Shown piece after piece: positions 22,804-33,438 of a stretch of 42,898 bases of DNA (position 1 is its first letter; each line of letters starts with the position of its first letter). The DNA comes from a virus. The stretch spans positions 1 through 42,898 of the IMG/VR virus record IMGVR_UViG_3300034684_000184; one strand, given 5' to 3'. The notes beneath the pieces are model-generated. The model did not search any database. It was not told where the DNA came from and saw only the letters and a list, made by a program, of their open reading frames with translations. The translations under genes were made by a program, and so were the position numbers.

Positions 22804-25287
22804 ATGGCGATATACGCACCAAGTATAGACTACAGCTCAACAGCGAATGCAATCACCAACAAGTACAATGCAAAGCGCATGGAAATTGGTGTGGACTACG
22901 GAAAGCTGAGCCTTCAGTCAGACCAACTCAGCAAGAAGAGCCTTGATCTGCAACAGAAGCAGATCGACCTGAACAGGCAGAACATGTGGATGGACTTTGC
23001 ACTTGGTGCAGCCCAGATTGGTGCGCAGGCATGGCAGGCAGCAAGGGATAAGACAGAGCAATCTCAGCTTGACGGTGCAAAGAACAATATTTTTGACATT
23101 TCGCAGGAACTGACAGACATTATTGTCGATGATTACAAGCACAAGCGAACAGTCATCACCACAGGAGAGGACGGAAAGGCAAAGGTTGACTGGAACCCGG
23201 ACATGCAATCCTGGTATGAGGGCAAGATTGCAGAGATCGACAACTCCAAGGACATGGATAGCGTAAAGGCGTACCGAAAGAACGCACTGAACAGCCTGAT
23301 GGAAGGAGCCACAACCCAACTGCTCACTGTTGCGATGAATGACGCTGATGCAGTAAGCGAAGCCCAGTACCAGCAGGGACTCACCAAGGCCATGCAGAGC
23401 GATATGGCCAACGGTGGCACAGATATGGGCAGGAGCATCATCTACGCACGTGACGGCCTTTCGAAGGCCATGAAGGATGTGCAGTTCGCAGCATATGAGG
23501 AAACGCTTGGATACAACCGCTCCAAGGAGACTGTCTTGCGCACTGCAAGGCTTGAGGGGATGACCAAGGCCACGGAGCTTGCCCATTCACTGGTAGGCCA
23601 GTACGGGATCATGGAAGAGGACGCGCAGGCATTCATCGCTTCTGCTGCAAAGGGTGACGCACAGGTCAAGTCAACACTGGTAAATGATGCCATGACCATG
23701 TTCACATCCGGCCTTGAGCAGGGCCTCTCCCCTGCTGAACTCTACAGCCAGCTTGATGATACAACCAAGGGAATCCCAGAGGACAGGAAACAGGCAATGC
23801 AGGAAGCTGCAAAGGCTTCCCATATCACTTGGGCCACAGAGCAAGGCGCCACGATGTGGAAGAACGACAGCAACTCCGTGGATATAAAATATCTCAAGGA
23901 AAAGCGGGACTCCATCACCAAGAAAGACGGGACGATCTACAACTCCATCTACAAGGGTCTTGATGACATGGCCCAGAGCCAAGGGACTCTCTACGACAAG
24001 AGGATAACCGCACTGGAGAAAACCTTTGCCGATGCTGACAAGGAGCAGGTGAAGGCAAACAAGGTTGTTGTGGACGGTATCAAGAGCAGGCTCCAAGCCG
24101 GGGAAATGAGTGGGTATGAAGCAGCTGAAATGCTCAATTCAATCGGGGCGAATACAAAGGGAATAGAAGATGATTTCTATGCTGCTGAGCTTGCAGGAGA
24201 GCTGAAGGACCTTGTCGTACCTTCCGAATACAAGAAGATAGCCGAGAAAACCCTTGATGCAATGGACAAGAACAACTGGGGATACGACCTGAATAAGGAT
24301 GAGCAGAATCCCAGGGCTGCAGCAGCAAGGACCAACGCGTGGGGAGCAATCGTGTCCCTCTTCATGGCTACCCCAGCCAAGGACATCACAGCCGATGCAT
24401 TCAGCAAGGAACTGGACAGGATAGTCAGCGGATACACAGCCGAGACCATTGATGCGATAAGGGAAGTAAAGATTGACAGCAAGGACACCTCTGAGGATAT
24501 GTTCCAAGGTGTACAGAAACTTTCAACCATCGAGGAGAATGCAGATACGGTCTACTACGATACCAATGGCAAGGTTGTCTGGTCTGATCCTGCAGTTGAA
24601 GAGGTCTTTGACCAGGTTGCAGGACAGATGAAGAATGAGCTTACAAACCTAGATATAGGCCTGCTGGTGAATACCCCTGCAGTACCGCTCACCGTTGACG
24701 GGGAAACCCTCCCTGTCCCCATGTATGTGCTTCCAGGGGAAGATGGACGTGCGCACCTCTACACGGTAAATAGGGAAAATATCTTGCACAGCAATAATGG
24801 TGGACAGACATTCGAGGTGGTAGCATCAGCTAGAGGGAGCGATCTTGCAAAGACAAAGTTGTTCTCAGAAGAAAAGAAGGTGGAATCCAATAAGGTGAAT
24901 GAATTAATCGAAAAGAAGACTGTTGGGAATGCCACACCAGAGAGCATGGGCCTCATTCCGAAGGCGGAGATACCAGAATCCATGCAGATGAAGGGAGCTC
25001 CCAGCAGATTCGATGGATACCAGAAACAAGAACAGGTGATTGAGCCTGCCCCAGCAAAGGATACACAACTCACAGCTGAAGGCAATGCGGAGAACAAGAA
25101 GGCAGGGAACAGCTTCAGCCGTACTGAATACGAGTTCATCAGGACTTCCATCCTCCCCTGGATGATAAGCAATCCCGGAAAGACACCAAAAAAGGCGGAT
25201 ATTCCTGTACTGAAGGATATGGATACCCTATCTGATGAAGACTTCAAGGATATCTTCAACCAGATAAAGAAGGAGATGAATGGCTGA
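22804..25287 (+). CDS. Internal virion protein (gp15-like)
   Basis: The protein has 827 residues, mostly helical. The start, YSSTANAITNKYNAKRMEIG, is followed by coiled Gln-rich helices and a long charged body. Length and place fit the second ejection protein of T7-like phages (gp15, about 750 residues). No enzymatic motif is visible. Its stop shares one base with the ATG of the giant gene that follows. Confidence 0.75.
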   Translation: MAIYAPSIDYSSTANAITNKYNAKRMEIGVDYGKLSLQSDQLSKKSLDLQQKQIDLNRQNMWMDFALGAAQIGAQAWQAARDKTEQSQLDGAKNNIFDISQELTDIIVDDYKHKRTVITTGEDGKAKVDWNPDMQSWYEGKIAEIDNSKDMDSVKAYRKNALNSLMEGATTQLLTVAMNDADAVSEAQYQQGLTKAMQSDMANGGTDMGRSIIYARDGLSKAMKDVQFAAYEETLGYNRSKETVLRTARLEGMTKATELAHSLVGQYGIMEEDAQAFIASAAKGDAQVKSTLVNDAMTMFTSGLEQGLSPAELYSQLDDTTKGIPEDRKQAMQEAAKASHITWATEQGATMWKNDSNSVDIKYLKEKRDSITKKDGTIYNSIYKGLDDMAQSQGTLYDKRITALEKTFADADKEQVKANKVVVDGIKSRLQAGEMSGYEAAEMLNSIGANTKGIEDDFYAAELAGELKDLVVPSEYKKIAEKTLDAMDKNNWGYDLNKDEQNPRAAAARTNAWGAIVSLFMATPAKDITADAFSKELDRIVSGYTAETIDAIREVKIDSKDTSEDMFQGVQKLSTIEENADTVYYDTNGKVVWSDPAVEEVFDQVAGQMKNELTNLDIGLLVNTPAVPLTVDGETLPVPMYVLPGEDGRAHLYTVNRENILHSNNGGQTFEVVASARGSDLAKTKLFSEEKKVESNKVNELIEKKTVGNATPESMGLIPKAEIPESMQMKGAPSRFDGYQKQEQVIEPAPAKDTQLTAEGNAENKKAGNSFSRTEYEFIRTSILPWMISNPGKTPKKADIPVLKDMDTLSDEDFKDIFNQIKKEMNG

Positions 25288-28200
25288 TGTTCAACCCAAC
25301 AAACAACAATGACCCTTCCCAGAACAACCTCTACAGCATGACTGAAGGGCTGAACAGCCGTATTGACCAGCATATAGCCAAGGCATCCGGTGCAGACAAG
25401 CAGGATCATACTGTGATGCAGGCACTGCAGGAACAACGCCAGAGACTGGGGATCCCTGTAACCGAACAGGAATGGGATATCATCAGCAACACTGCCATAA
25501 ACAGCGGTAACCAGGAAGAGACGCTTACGAGGTTTGCCACAGCCCTTGCGTTCAGCCGTGAGTACGACATGGACTTGTCCTCAGCTTATGCAAATCTGGA
25601 CAACCTGTACGAGTACCAGCTTGGTCAGAAGTTCACCCCAGCAAAGACCACTACCAGAGCACTGCTTGATTCATTCCAGGCCGGCCGACTCAACATGGAA
25701 TACTCAGACCTAGCCTACAAATTCAAGCAGGCTGACCTTGCAGGGGAAGATACCACAGAACTGCTCGCACAGCTTGATGCAATGGGAAGCGAGATAGACT
25801 CACTGAAGGACAACCAGCCTCGCAATGTTGCAACCACAGCCCTCAAATGGACCATGGAGGGAGCGGTGCCTTACATGTTGGAAGTGGGAAAGAGTGCTCT
25901 TATGGGCGCAACATTCGCAGGGGGGCTTGGAACAGCATTCACAGCTGCAACAGGTATAAGCCTCGGGTCCATCGCTGCAGCTTCCCCCTACTCAATGGCT
26001 GCCATCATTGCAGCAGGTGGTGTAGTAGGGGCAGTGAACCGTACCCGTGAGCTTATGGAAGGCGTGAGCTACCTGCAACTCAGGGATATGGGCATAGACA
26101 AGGACATCGCCAATGTAGGGTCAAGAACCTACGGGCTTCTGGTAGGAGCTATCGAGGCAGGACTTGGTATCGAGGCAGGAACAGTAATCAAGGCTACTGG
26201 AGGCTCAAATCTGGTCAGCACAGCAGCCTCAAAGGCAATGACCAGGTTCACCACGAGCGGAAAACTCGGTTCGCTCCTGCAAGGGCTTGCAACACTCGGT
26301 GTGAATGCCACCGGTGAGGCAGTGGAAGAGATGATTGAGGAACCACTGGACTATCTTGTACGCCATACTTCCTATGCGATACAGGACAGCAGGGAGAAAG
26401 GATCTCTTGGACCACTTCCTGATGAAGAATTGCTCAGAAACACACTTCATGCAGGACTCAGGGGATTTGCGTCGGCTATTGTGCTCGGAAGTGCCTCATC
26501 GGTCTTGGATACCAAGGTAGATATAGACAAGCAGGCTGCAATCAGGCGTGAGGCAGCAGCAGTACCTTCCAAGGAAGCGTTTGTTTCCTCCATGAAGCAG
26601 CAGAAACCAGATACCATCACCACATCCGATTGGGATGGGGCGATGAGTGACATCTGGGATAGAGAGCATAGTGGCATGAGAAAATCATCAGCCATAGAGA
26701 GTGACGAAAACGCCATAGCAGAGCTTGATGCAGAGAAAAGCGAGAAACAGGCCACAGGAAAGGTCAGAAGGCTCCAGAGCGGTGATTTATACACACAGGA
26801 AGCCTCTGAGGTGACAGTGTCACCAGACGGAACTGAGAACCGCAGATTGTTGGTAGGGGACCCTGCGACCTCATCGCGTTATGGATATATCGATTATGGC
26901 ATACAGGGAAACACCATCACCATCGAGGACGTACTGGTGAAGAGTGGATACGAGAGTATCAGGAAGGAAGCGGTGCTCTCCCTTGCAAAGAAGTATCCTG
27001 GATATGATATCCAGTGGGAGCCAAAGAGCGAATCACTCACAGCAGTGCGTGACGAGATATTGGCAGGCAATCCACGCGGGAATGAGGGAGGATTGCAGTA
27101 CTGGGATGGTCTCACTAATACAGACGAGAGAATGCAGATAGAAAGGCAAATAGAGAGCGCAATGCCGAACCTGTCAGCCCCAGAGCGCGCCGTAGGAGCA
27201 ACACTCATCCAGATGAGGGCCGAGGCTGCAGGAATGAACACCCAGGCATACCTTGACGCTTCCTACAAGGATGGACAGCTCTTTGGCAATGTGGAGGACC
27301 TTGATGTAAACATGCAGGGCAAGCGTGGCGCTGTTGCGTTCGACGAGGACCTGAAGGCCATCATCTATGCAGGCCAGAAGGCCGATTTCTCCACGTTCGC
27401 ACATGAGACGTTCCATGTATCGCTGAGGCAGATGGGACAGCTTGAGCAGTTCAGGAGTGCAGTGACAGAGGCTTCCCAGAAGCCGGAGTTCATCACATGG
27501 CTGGATGAGCATGCAGAGCTTTTCACTGACAGCGTATTTGATGGCATGAATGCACAGGACCTTGCAGACATCGCTTCAGGGTTCACCAAGGACAACTGGG
27601 GACGCAGGCAGGAAGAGTTTGCAGCTCGTCTCTATGAGGGATACCTGGCAGACGGAAAGACTGCTTCCAGCAAGCTCCAGCAACTCTTCAGCCAGATTGC
27701 CAAGTGGATGGCACAAATATACACCACACTCAAGCACAGCGTTGATCTTGACCCAAGGATCATCGAGGTATTCGATTCGTTGTCTGATTCTGACTCCCCT
27801 CTTGCCAGTCAACTTGCGACACAAGGAACAGTTAGCCAGAACAAAGAAGGTGCCCAGCTGTATCAGGATGACACGCAGTCCCAATATGACGCAGTTGCTG
27901 ATCAATACAGAAACACCGACCAGTGGATGAAGGCTCCAAACGGGAAACCAACCAACCTCAATGAAAGACAGTGGGTCCAGGTACGTACTCCCGCATTCAT
28001 AGAATGGTTTGGGGATTGGATGAACGATCCTGATAACGCCTCCAAGGTTGTCGATGAGAACGGTGAACCAAAAGTTTTGTATCACGGGTCTAGTAATGAA
28101 ATAACGCAGATAACAGGCCCGACAAGAGGTTATCTCGGAGCAATGTACCTTACCGATAGCATACAGGTGGCAGATGGTTATGCATTGATAGGATCGAATA

Positions 28201-31200
28201 GGCATAAAGGAGATATCGTTGCTCCTGGAGAGGTATTGGAGATTGCAGAATGGTATAAAGACATTACTCTTGATGGACGCTACCCAAATGTATTGCCGGT
28301 ATTTCTGAACGCAAGAAACATCACAAATGTGGAACATGTAGGGGATATTATCGATGTTCTAGGCCTTGAGAGAATATACCGCGTATTGGAAGACGACCAG
28401 GACCTGATGGATTTTCTTGGTGTTGATTATGATGATATGAACATCGACTTGGTTGATGAAAAAGTCTTGAAAGAATACATCGAGCAAACATATACAGACG
28501 ATTATGTACGAGAAAATCTCCCATATGACGGGTTCTCACTTGCCAACGCAACAGAAGAATTCCGTGTATTGGCTATATCTGGTGATCTGCTAGATAAATA
28601 CATGCATGCCAAGAATAGTGATGCAATACTAATCGAAGATGATCCAGAGAGTAGCGGAAACACGTATGTGCCAAGAACAGCAACCCAAATCAAATCTGCC
28701 ACCGGCAACGCAGGCACGTTCGATGGGATGAATCCGAACATCCTCTTCCAGGAAGCACCACCAACCGACAGCGAAGCATTCAAGGCATGGTTTGGTGAAA
28801 GCAAGGTCGTGGATGAGGAAGGGAAACCGCTGGTTGTGTATCATGGAACTGATGCTGCATTTACAACTTTTAGTAATACCGGAGAAAAGCTACCATCATT
28901 GGGATATGGGTATTATTTCACTCCTGATATACGTAAAGCACAACAGTATGGGGCTAATATCATGCCGGTTTATATTAGCGCTGAAAGGCTATTAGACTGG
29001 GGTAGCTTAAGTAATGAAGATAGATCAAAAATTATAGACAGGTTAAACGATAAAGTCCCAGAATCAGAAATAGCAGGATATGGGAGAGAAGTAAGGAAAT
29101 CTTTTGACGATACAGAAGAGGGGAGACAAGCTGGAACAAAGTTTTTCGAGAAAAAGAAGGCTGAAACAGAAAACTATTTCCATGAAAGAGCGAAGGCCAG
29201 AGAAGAACGGTCCCTGGATGGACTGAAGATTGATGTAGTATGGATGGAACCTGGGCTAGAGAACGCAAGCAATCAGGACCTCTTAGCTCTTGCACAACAG
29301 TATGACATACAGATTGCTGAAAACCTTGGGTATGATGCTGCTCGTTTCGGTAACGAGATCGTTGTCTTCGCTCCAACCAAGATCAAATCAGTCAACAACC
29401 AAGGTATATGGGATTCGAATAATCCGAACATCCTCTTTCAGGAAGCAAGGGAAACAAAATCTCTAGAAAAACGTGTACAAGGAGACATGTTGCTCGATGT
29501 GCTCGACTTGATCGATGAGGTTAAACAAGTTGGTGCAGATGTAAGTGATCTAGGAATTATCACCCTATACCATGCTACTTCAAAAGAGGCAGCAAAGAAT
29601 ATCGAAGCTACTGGTATGATGATTGCGAAAGAAGATGGATTGTTCTTTTCAACCAAGCCTGACGGTCAAATCGTAGGATATGGCGAATCAGTGGTAAAGT
29701 TTGAAATACCGGCTGAATTACTGGAAATTGACGACATATTCGACGACGAAGCGCATTTATATCTAGGTATTGGCAACAGGAGATCAAGAAACATTGCTGG
29801 GTTTGGCCCAAATATCCTCTTCCAGGACGACCAGGACTTCTCAGAGTCGATCCTTGAGGAAGCGCGTGGCTTCGAGAGCTGGCAGGAACTGAAGGCATTC
29901 TACGAAGCCTTTGCGGATCCAGACAATCCATCCAGCACTGATGACTCATGGTACCAGGAGGTTTTCAACCAAGCCAATGGCATCACTGAAGATGCTGATG
30001 CAGAACAACTTCAGGAGGCCACCAGGCAGCTGGAGAGCGAGCAAGCGAAAGACCAGTACATGAAGGACCAGCTTGCAACAGACGATGGCGTATATGCCTT
30101 CCTGCGCAATCTGGGATGGATGCTGGACAGTTCCTCACTGAAGCAGGCTGAGGGCAACCAGCAGACCTCTGATGCCATTTACAATGTCCGTAACATGGCT
30201 GATGCAATGCACCCTTCCATCATATCCAATGCAACCAGGGCGTATGGGGGAAAGAGGCCAACAGCAAGCTCCACAAAGCGTATCCGTACCATCATGACAG
30301 GAGACGCAATCAGGTACTACAGGGACATTTATGCTGACGTGATGGAAGATGAGGAACTGCGCCCAGCAGTAATTGACTCCCGCCTTCCTGGTATCGAGGA
30401 TCCCGGCTACCGTGAGCTTGAATCCATGTCCATAACCGAAAGGCTGAAACTGGCAAATCGTATTGAGGCTGCACCTCTCAGAAAAGCAATTCTCTCAGGC
30501 AAGGAGACGTTTGAGGGTGCTGCAGAAAAGGTCATCAAGGATGATGCGATCATCATAGGGGACCTGAACAAGCAAATAAGCGATGCTGAGCAGGATATCA
30601 AGAATCTTGAGAAAAACCTTTCTGAAGAGCAGAAGTTGCGAATCCGTATTGCAAAGGACTACAGGATCGGGAAGGCGGAGCTGGACAGGGAGCTTGCTAA
30701 GCTGCGCAAGCTGAATAATGATGGAAATGATGTACCAAAAGCCCAGTCCCAGAAGGTATTCAGCCTGCAGAAAAGCGTTGCAGACATGCACAAAGAGGTC
30801 ATGAAGATGCGCAAGGATGCACGTCTTGAAGCGACCATCAAGAAGCATGAGGCGGTTGCAAAGCTCAAGGAACAGCTTGCAGAGAAGCGCAAGGCAGTAG
30901 CCGAGGCCAAGCAGGTACGTGATTACAAGGTGAAGCTGGCCCGCAAGATCATGGTCAAACCCAATGATGCGATCAACTACGAGCAGGCAAAGGCCATATA
31001 TGGCATACAGGCCCTGATCGATCCCAACTTCAGGCGGGATGGTGTCAATGTTGCAGAGGGTGGACAGCGAGTCAAGTTGACCCTAGAAGAAGCACAGGAA
31101 TTCTTCTCAGGAACTTCTGAGGACGAGATAATTGACGCCATCGGGAAGCGGAACTATGAGCGTCTTGTCGAGGAGCGAAAACCACTCAACGACTGGACCA

Positions 31201-33413
31201 TCAATGAGCTTGAAGAGTTGGCCAACGAGGTAGCAGAGCTGCGTCACACTGGACGCAGGATCCTTGCAGCAAAGCGGGAGAGACAGGTTGCGATTGCCCA
31301 GCAGTACCAGGACTCCATTATCCGCAGTCTCATGGCAACCGGTAAGTATACCGACCAGCCGATCGTGGGAACCAGGGAGGACCAGGCAGAGAGACAAAGC
31401 CCGAAAAGGACCTTGAGGGCGATGTACTATGCTACCTACCCCATGCGCGTTAAGGCCATGATGCTGGACGGTGATAGACAGGGTGATGCGTACAACCTGC
31501 TCATGTTGCAGAAGAGGGACGCACAGGCTCGTGAGTGGGTGAATGTGGAAAGAAGACTCAAGCCTTTCTATGATGCAATGAAGGAGCTTGGTTTCACATA
31601 CAAGGACTTGTATGAGACGGTTCCCATTGACCTTGACATGCATAAAAACTGGAACATGCCATACTCACAGCTTATGTACGGATGGCTCAGCCAATACAAC
31701 CAGGACAACCGTAACGCCATTGCCTACGGCACTTTTGTTACACAGGAGGAAAAGGCAAGCCTATCACATGACAGCAAGCTCATACAGGTACTCGGTGACC
31801 AGCGATACAACTCTTTCCTGGAACAGGCCGAGTACTACCTGTACTCCGATGAGCATGGTGGGAAGTATGGAAAACTGCTTGAGGTTATCCGTGAGAGTCT
31901 CAATGGTGATGCAGAGCGAATAAACGAGGTTGCAATCCGTGAGTTCAACAAGCCGATGCGCCATGTCGAGCAATATCTTCCCATCCTGCGCCTTGCATTC
32001 AATGGTGAGGATATGGCAGAGCAGGTGGCTGAGGACCTGTTCAACCAGAACGCTGGAGGCATGAGGACCTCAGTAGAGAAAGGATTCATGACAGATCGTA
32101 TCTTCATCAGTCCAGATCACCAGAAGCCGGTTAACATGGACCTGATCAGTGTACTCGACCAGAGTGTAAGAAATCAGGAGCATTTCATTGCTTTCGCTGA
32201 ATACGGACGCAAGCTGAACAGGGTTTTTAAGGACAGGGGCTCGGACGACCTGAAACATGTCATCACAAGAACCTTGGGAAGTGAGATGATGGATGACATC
32301 AATGAATATATCAACCAGGTAATCAATCCAACGCAAAGAACCGAGCTCCATAACCTGCAAAAAGGAATCAGGTTCATGAGAGGAAACCTTGGTGCTGCAT
32401 ACCTGTCATTCAAGCCATCATCAGTACTCCTGCAGTTGCTCACCTCACCTTGGCCGAGTGTGATTGATGTAAAGCCAAAGTACCTCATACAGGGCTACCT
32501 GCAACTGTTGAAGCATCCTGTTGAGACGGTACAGGAAATCAATGAGCGCTCACCCATGATGAAAAACAGGACCATGAACGTAATCATAGACGAGATACTC
32601 AAGCAGGCAAGGGCAATCGGGGACCCGAAGATCATGCAGCAGATTGCAAGGATACAGGAAGTAGGCTCCCTTGGTCTTACCTATGCAGACCGGTATTCGG
32701 TTGCAGGGCAATGGATGGGTGCATTCCACCAAAGAATGGATGAATTGAATGCTGAGGGTATTGCATCAGAGAAGGCTGAGCAAATGGCAACGGTGTACGC
32801 AGACAACATCCTGCTCAAGACGCAGCCTACCGGGGATAGGACCGAGCTGGCTCCCCTGTTCAATACCAGGAACGAGTTCGTGCGCTCCTTCATCCAGTTC
32901 ACCACCTCCTTGAATGTCATATGGAGCAACATCACCTACGATATGCGTGTTGCAGCCAATGATAGCATGAACAAGGCCATGCCTGATGATGTACGCAAGA
33001 CCCAGTTCTCCAAAGTGATCGGTACACTCGTAGGATATGGGATGGCTGGGCTCTTGCTGGGAGCAGTGATGGAAGGTCATGACGAGGACGATGATAAGAT
33101 TGACAAGCTGCGCAACTACATATATTGGTCATTCACCCAGGGTGCAGACTCAGTTCCCCTGATAGGCAGTCAGGTAAGTGAGCTGATCAGGAGTGCGGTG
33201 ACCGGAGATAATGCACAGTTCTACAGCGATGATTTCTATCCCGGCATGACAAAGATACTCAACGGTGCAAAATACCTCACACAGGGGGATATCTCCAAGG
33301 CTCTCGAAAACTTCGGGAAGGGAGCTGGGTACATGGTCGGTTTGCCGGTTAGCGGAGCCCAACAGATAGTGGATGCAGTAAGAGAAGGTCCTGAAGCCTT
33401 AATCGGACGATGA
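25287..33413 (+). CDS. Giant polyvalent internal virion protein (metallopeptidase and ART-like segments)
   Basis: The protein has 2708 residues and occupies the gp16-like position. A Gly/Ala-rich hydrophobic region (about 190-260) could insert in membranes. HETFH at 706-710 is a zinc metallopeptidase motif (HExxH). Three segments carry the Y-H-G/A start of ADP-ribosyltransferase-like polyvalent domains at 932, 1185 and 1428, each ending in PNILFQ plus an acidic residue. Long coiled coils (about 1760-1890) precede a C-terminal region (SFKPSSVLLQLL, then LAPLFNTRNEFVRSFIQF) typical of large polyvalent proteins. It is probably ejected with the DNA to modify or cut host targets. Domain calls rest on motifs only. 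Confidence 0.85.
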   Translation: MFNPTNNNDPSQNNLYSMTEGLNSRIDQHIAKASGADKQDHTVMQALQEQRQRLGIPVTEQEWDIISNTAINSGNQEETLTRFATALAFSREYDMDLSSAYANLDNLYEYQLGQKFTPAKTTTRALLDSFQAGRLNMEYSDLAYKFKQADLAGEDTTELLAQLDAMGSEIDSLKDNQPRNVATTALKWTMEGAVPYMLEVGKSALMGATFAGGLGTAFTAATGISLGSIAAASPYSMAAIIAAGGVVGAVNRTRELMEGVSYLQLRDMGIDKDIANVGSRTYGLLVGAIEAGLGIEAGTVIKATGGSNLVSTAASKAMTRFTTSGKLGSLLQGLATLGVNATGEAVEEMIEEPLDYLVRHTSYAIQDSREKGSLGPLPDEELLRNTLHAGLRGFASAIVLGSASSVLDTKVDIDKQAAIRREAAAVPSKEAFVSSMKQQKPDTITTSDWDGAMSDIWDREHSGMRKSSAIESDENAIAELDAEKSEKQATGKVRRLQSGDLYTQEASEVTVSPDGTENRRLLVGDPATSSRYGYIDYGIQGNTITIEDVLVKSGYESIRKEAVLSLAKKYPGYDIQWEPKSESLTAVRDEILAGNPRGNEGGLQYWDGLTNTDERMQIERQIESAMPNLSAPERAVGATLIQMRAEAAGMNTQAYLDASYKDGQLFGNVEDLDVNMQGKRGAVAFDEDLKAIIYAGQKADFSTFAHETFHVSLRQMGQLEQFRSAVTEASQKPEFITWLDEHAELFTDSVFDGMNAQDLADIASGFTKDNWGRRQEEFAARLYEGYLADGKTASSKLQQLFSQIAKWMAQIYTTLKHSVDLDPRIIEVFDSLSDSDSPLASQLATQGTVSQNKEGAQLYQDDTQSQYDAVADQYRNTDQWMKAPNGKPTNLNERQWVQVRTPAFIEWFGDWMNDPDNASKVVDENGEPKVLYHGSSNEITQITGPTRGYLGAMYLTDSIQVADGYALIGSNRHKGDIVAPGEVLEIAEWYKDITLDGRYPNVLPVFLNARNITNVEHVGDIIDVLGLERIYRVLEDDQDLMDFLGVDYDDMNIDLVDEKVLKEYIEQTYTDDYVRENLPYDGFSLANATEEFRVLAISGDLLDKYMHAKNSDAILIEDDPESSGNTYVPRTATQIKSATGNAGTFDGMNPNILFQEAPPTDSEAFKAWFGESKVVDEEGKPLVVYHGTDAAFTTFSNTGEKLPSLGYGYYFTPDIRKAQQYGANIMPVYISAERLLDWGSLSNEDRSKIIDRLNDKVPESEIAGYGREVRKSFDDTEEGRQAGTKFFEKKKAETENYFHERAKAREERSLDGLKIDVVWMEPGLENASNQDLLALAQQYDIQIAENLGYDAARFGNEIVVFAPTKIKSVNNQGIWDSNNPNILFQEARETKSLEKRVQGDMLLDVLDLIDEVKQVGADVSDLGIITLYHATSKEAAKNIEATGMMIAKEDGLFFSTKPDGQIVGYGESVVKFEIPAELLEIDDIFDDEAHLYLGIGNRRSRNIAGFGPNILFQDDQDFSESILEEARGFESWQELKAFYEAFADPDNPSSTDDSWYQEVFNQANGITEDADAEQLQEATRQLESEQAKDQYMKDQLATDDGVYAFLRNLGWMLDSSSLKQAEGNQQTSDAIYNVRNMADAMHPSIISNATRAYGGKRPTASSTKRIRTIMTGDAIRYYRDIYADVMEDEELRPAVIDSRLPGIEDPGYRELESMSITERLKLANRIEAAPLRKAILSGKETFEGAAEKVIKDDAIIIGDLNKQISDAEQDIKNLEKNLSEEQKLRIRIAKDYRIGKAELDRELAKLRKLNNDGNDVPKAQSQKVFSLQKSVADMHKEVMKMRKDARLEATIKKHEAVAKLKEQLAEKRKAVAEAKQVRDYKVKLARKIMVKPNDAINYEQAKAIYGIQALIDPNFRRDGVNVAEGGQRVKLTLEEAQEFFSGTSEDEIIDAIGKRNYERLVEERKPLNDWTINELEELANEVAELRHTGRRILAAKRERQVAIAQQYQDSIIRSLMATGKYTDQPIVGTREDQAERQSPKRTLRAMYYATYPMRVKAMMLDGDRQGDAYNLLMLQKRDAQAREWVNVERRLKPFYDAMKELGFTYKDLYETVPIDLDMHKNWNMPYSQLMYGWLSQYNQDNRNAIAYGTFVTQEEKASLSHDSKLIQVLGDQRYNSFLEQAEYYLYSDEHGGKYGKLLEVIRESLNGDAERINEVAIREFNKPMRHVEQYLPILRLAFNGEDMAEQVAEDLFNQNAGGMRTSVEKGFMTDRIFISPDHQKPVNMDLISVLDQSVRNQEHFIAFAEYGRKLNRVFKDRGSDDLKHVITRTLGSEMMDDINEYINQVINPTQRTELHNLQKGIRFMRGNLGAAYLSFKPSSVLLQLLTSPWPSVIDVKPKYLIQGYLQLLKHPVETVQEINERSPMMKNRTMNVIIDEILKQARAIGDPKIMQQIARIQEVGSLGLTYADRYSVAGQWMGAFHQRMDELNAEGIASEKAEQMATVYADNILLKTQPTGDRTELAPLFNTRNEFVRSFIQFTTSLNVIWSNITYDMRVAANDSMNKAMPDDVRKTQFSKVIGTLVGYGMAGLLLGAVMEGHDEDDDKIDKLRNYIYWSFTQGADSVPLIGSQVSELIRSAVTGDNAQFYSDDFYPGMTKILNGAKYLTQGDISKALENFGKGAGYMVGLPVSGAQQIVDAVREGPEALIGR

Positions 33414-33438
33414 CGGATAAAGAAGGAGACATAATGAT

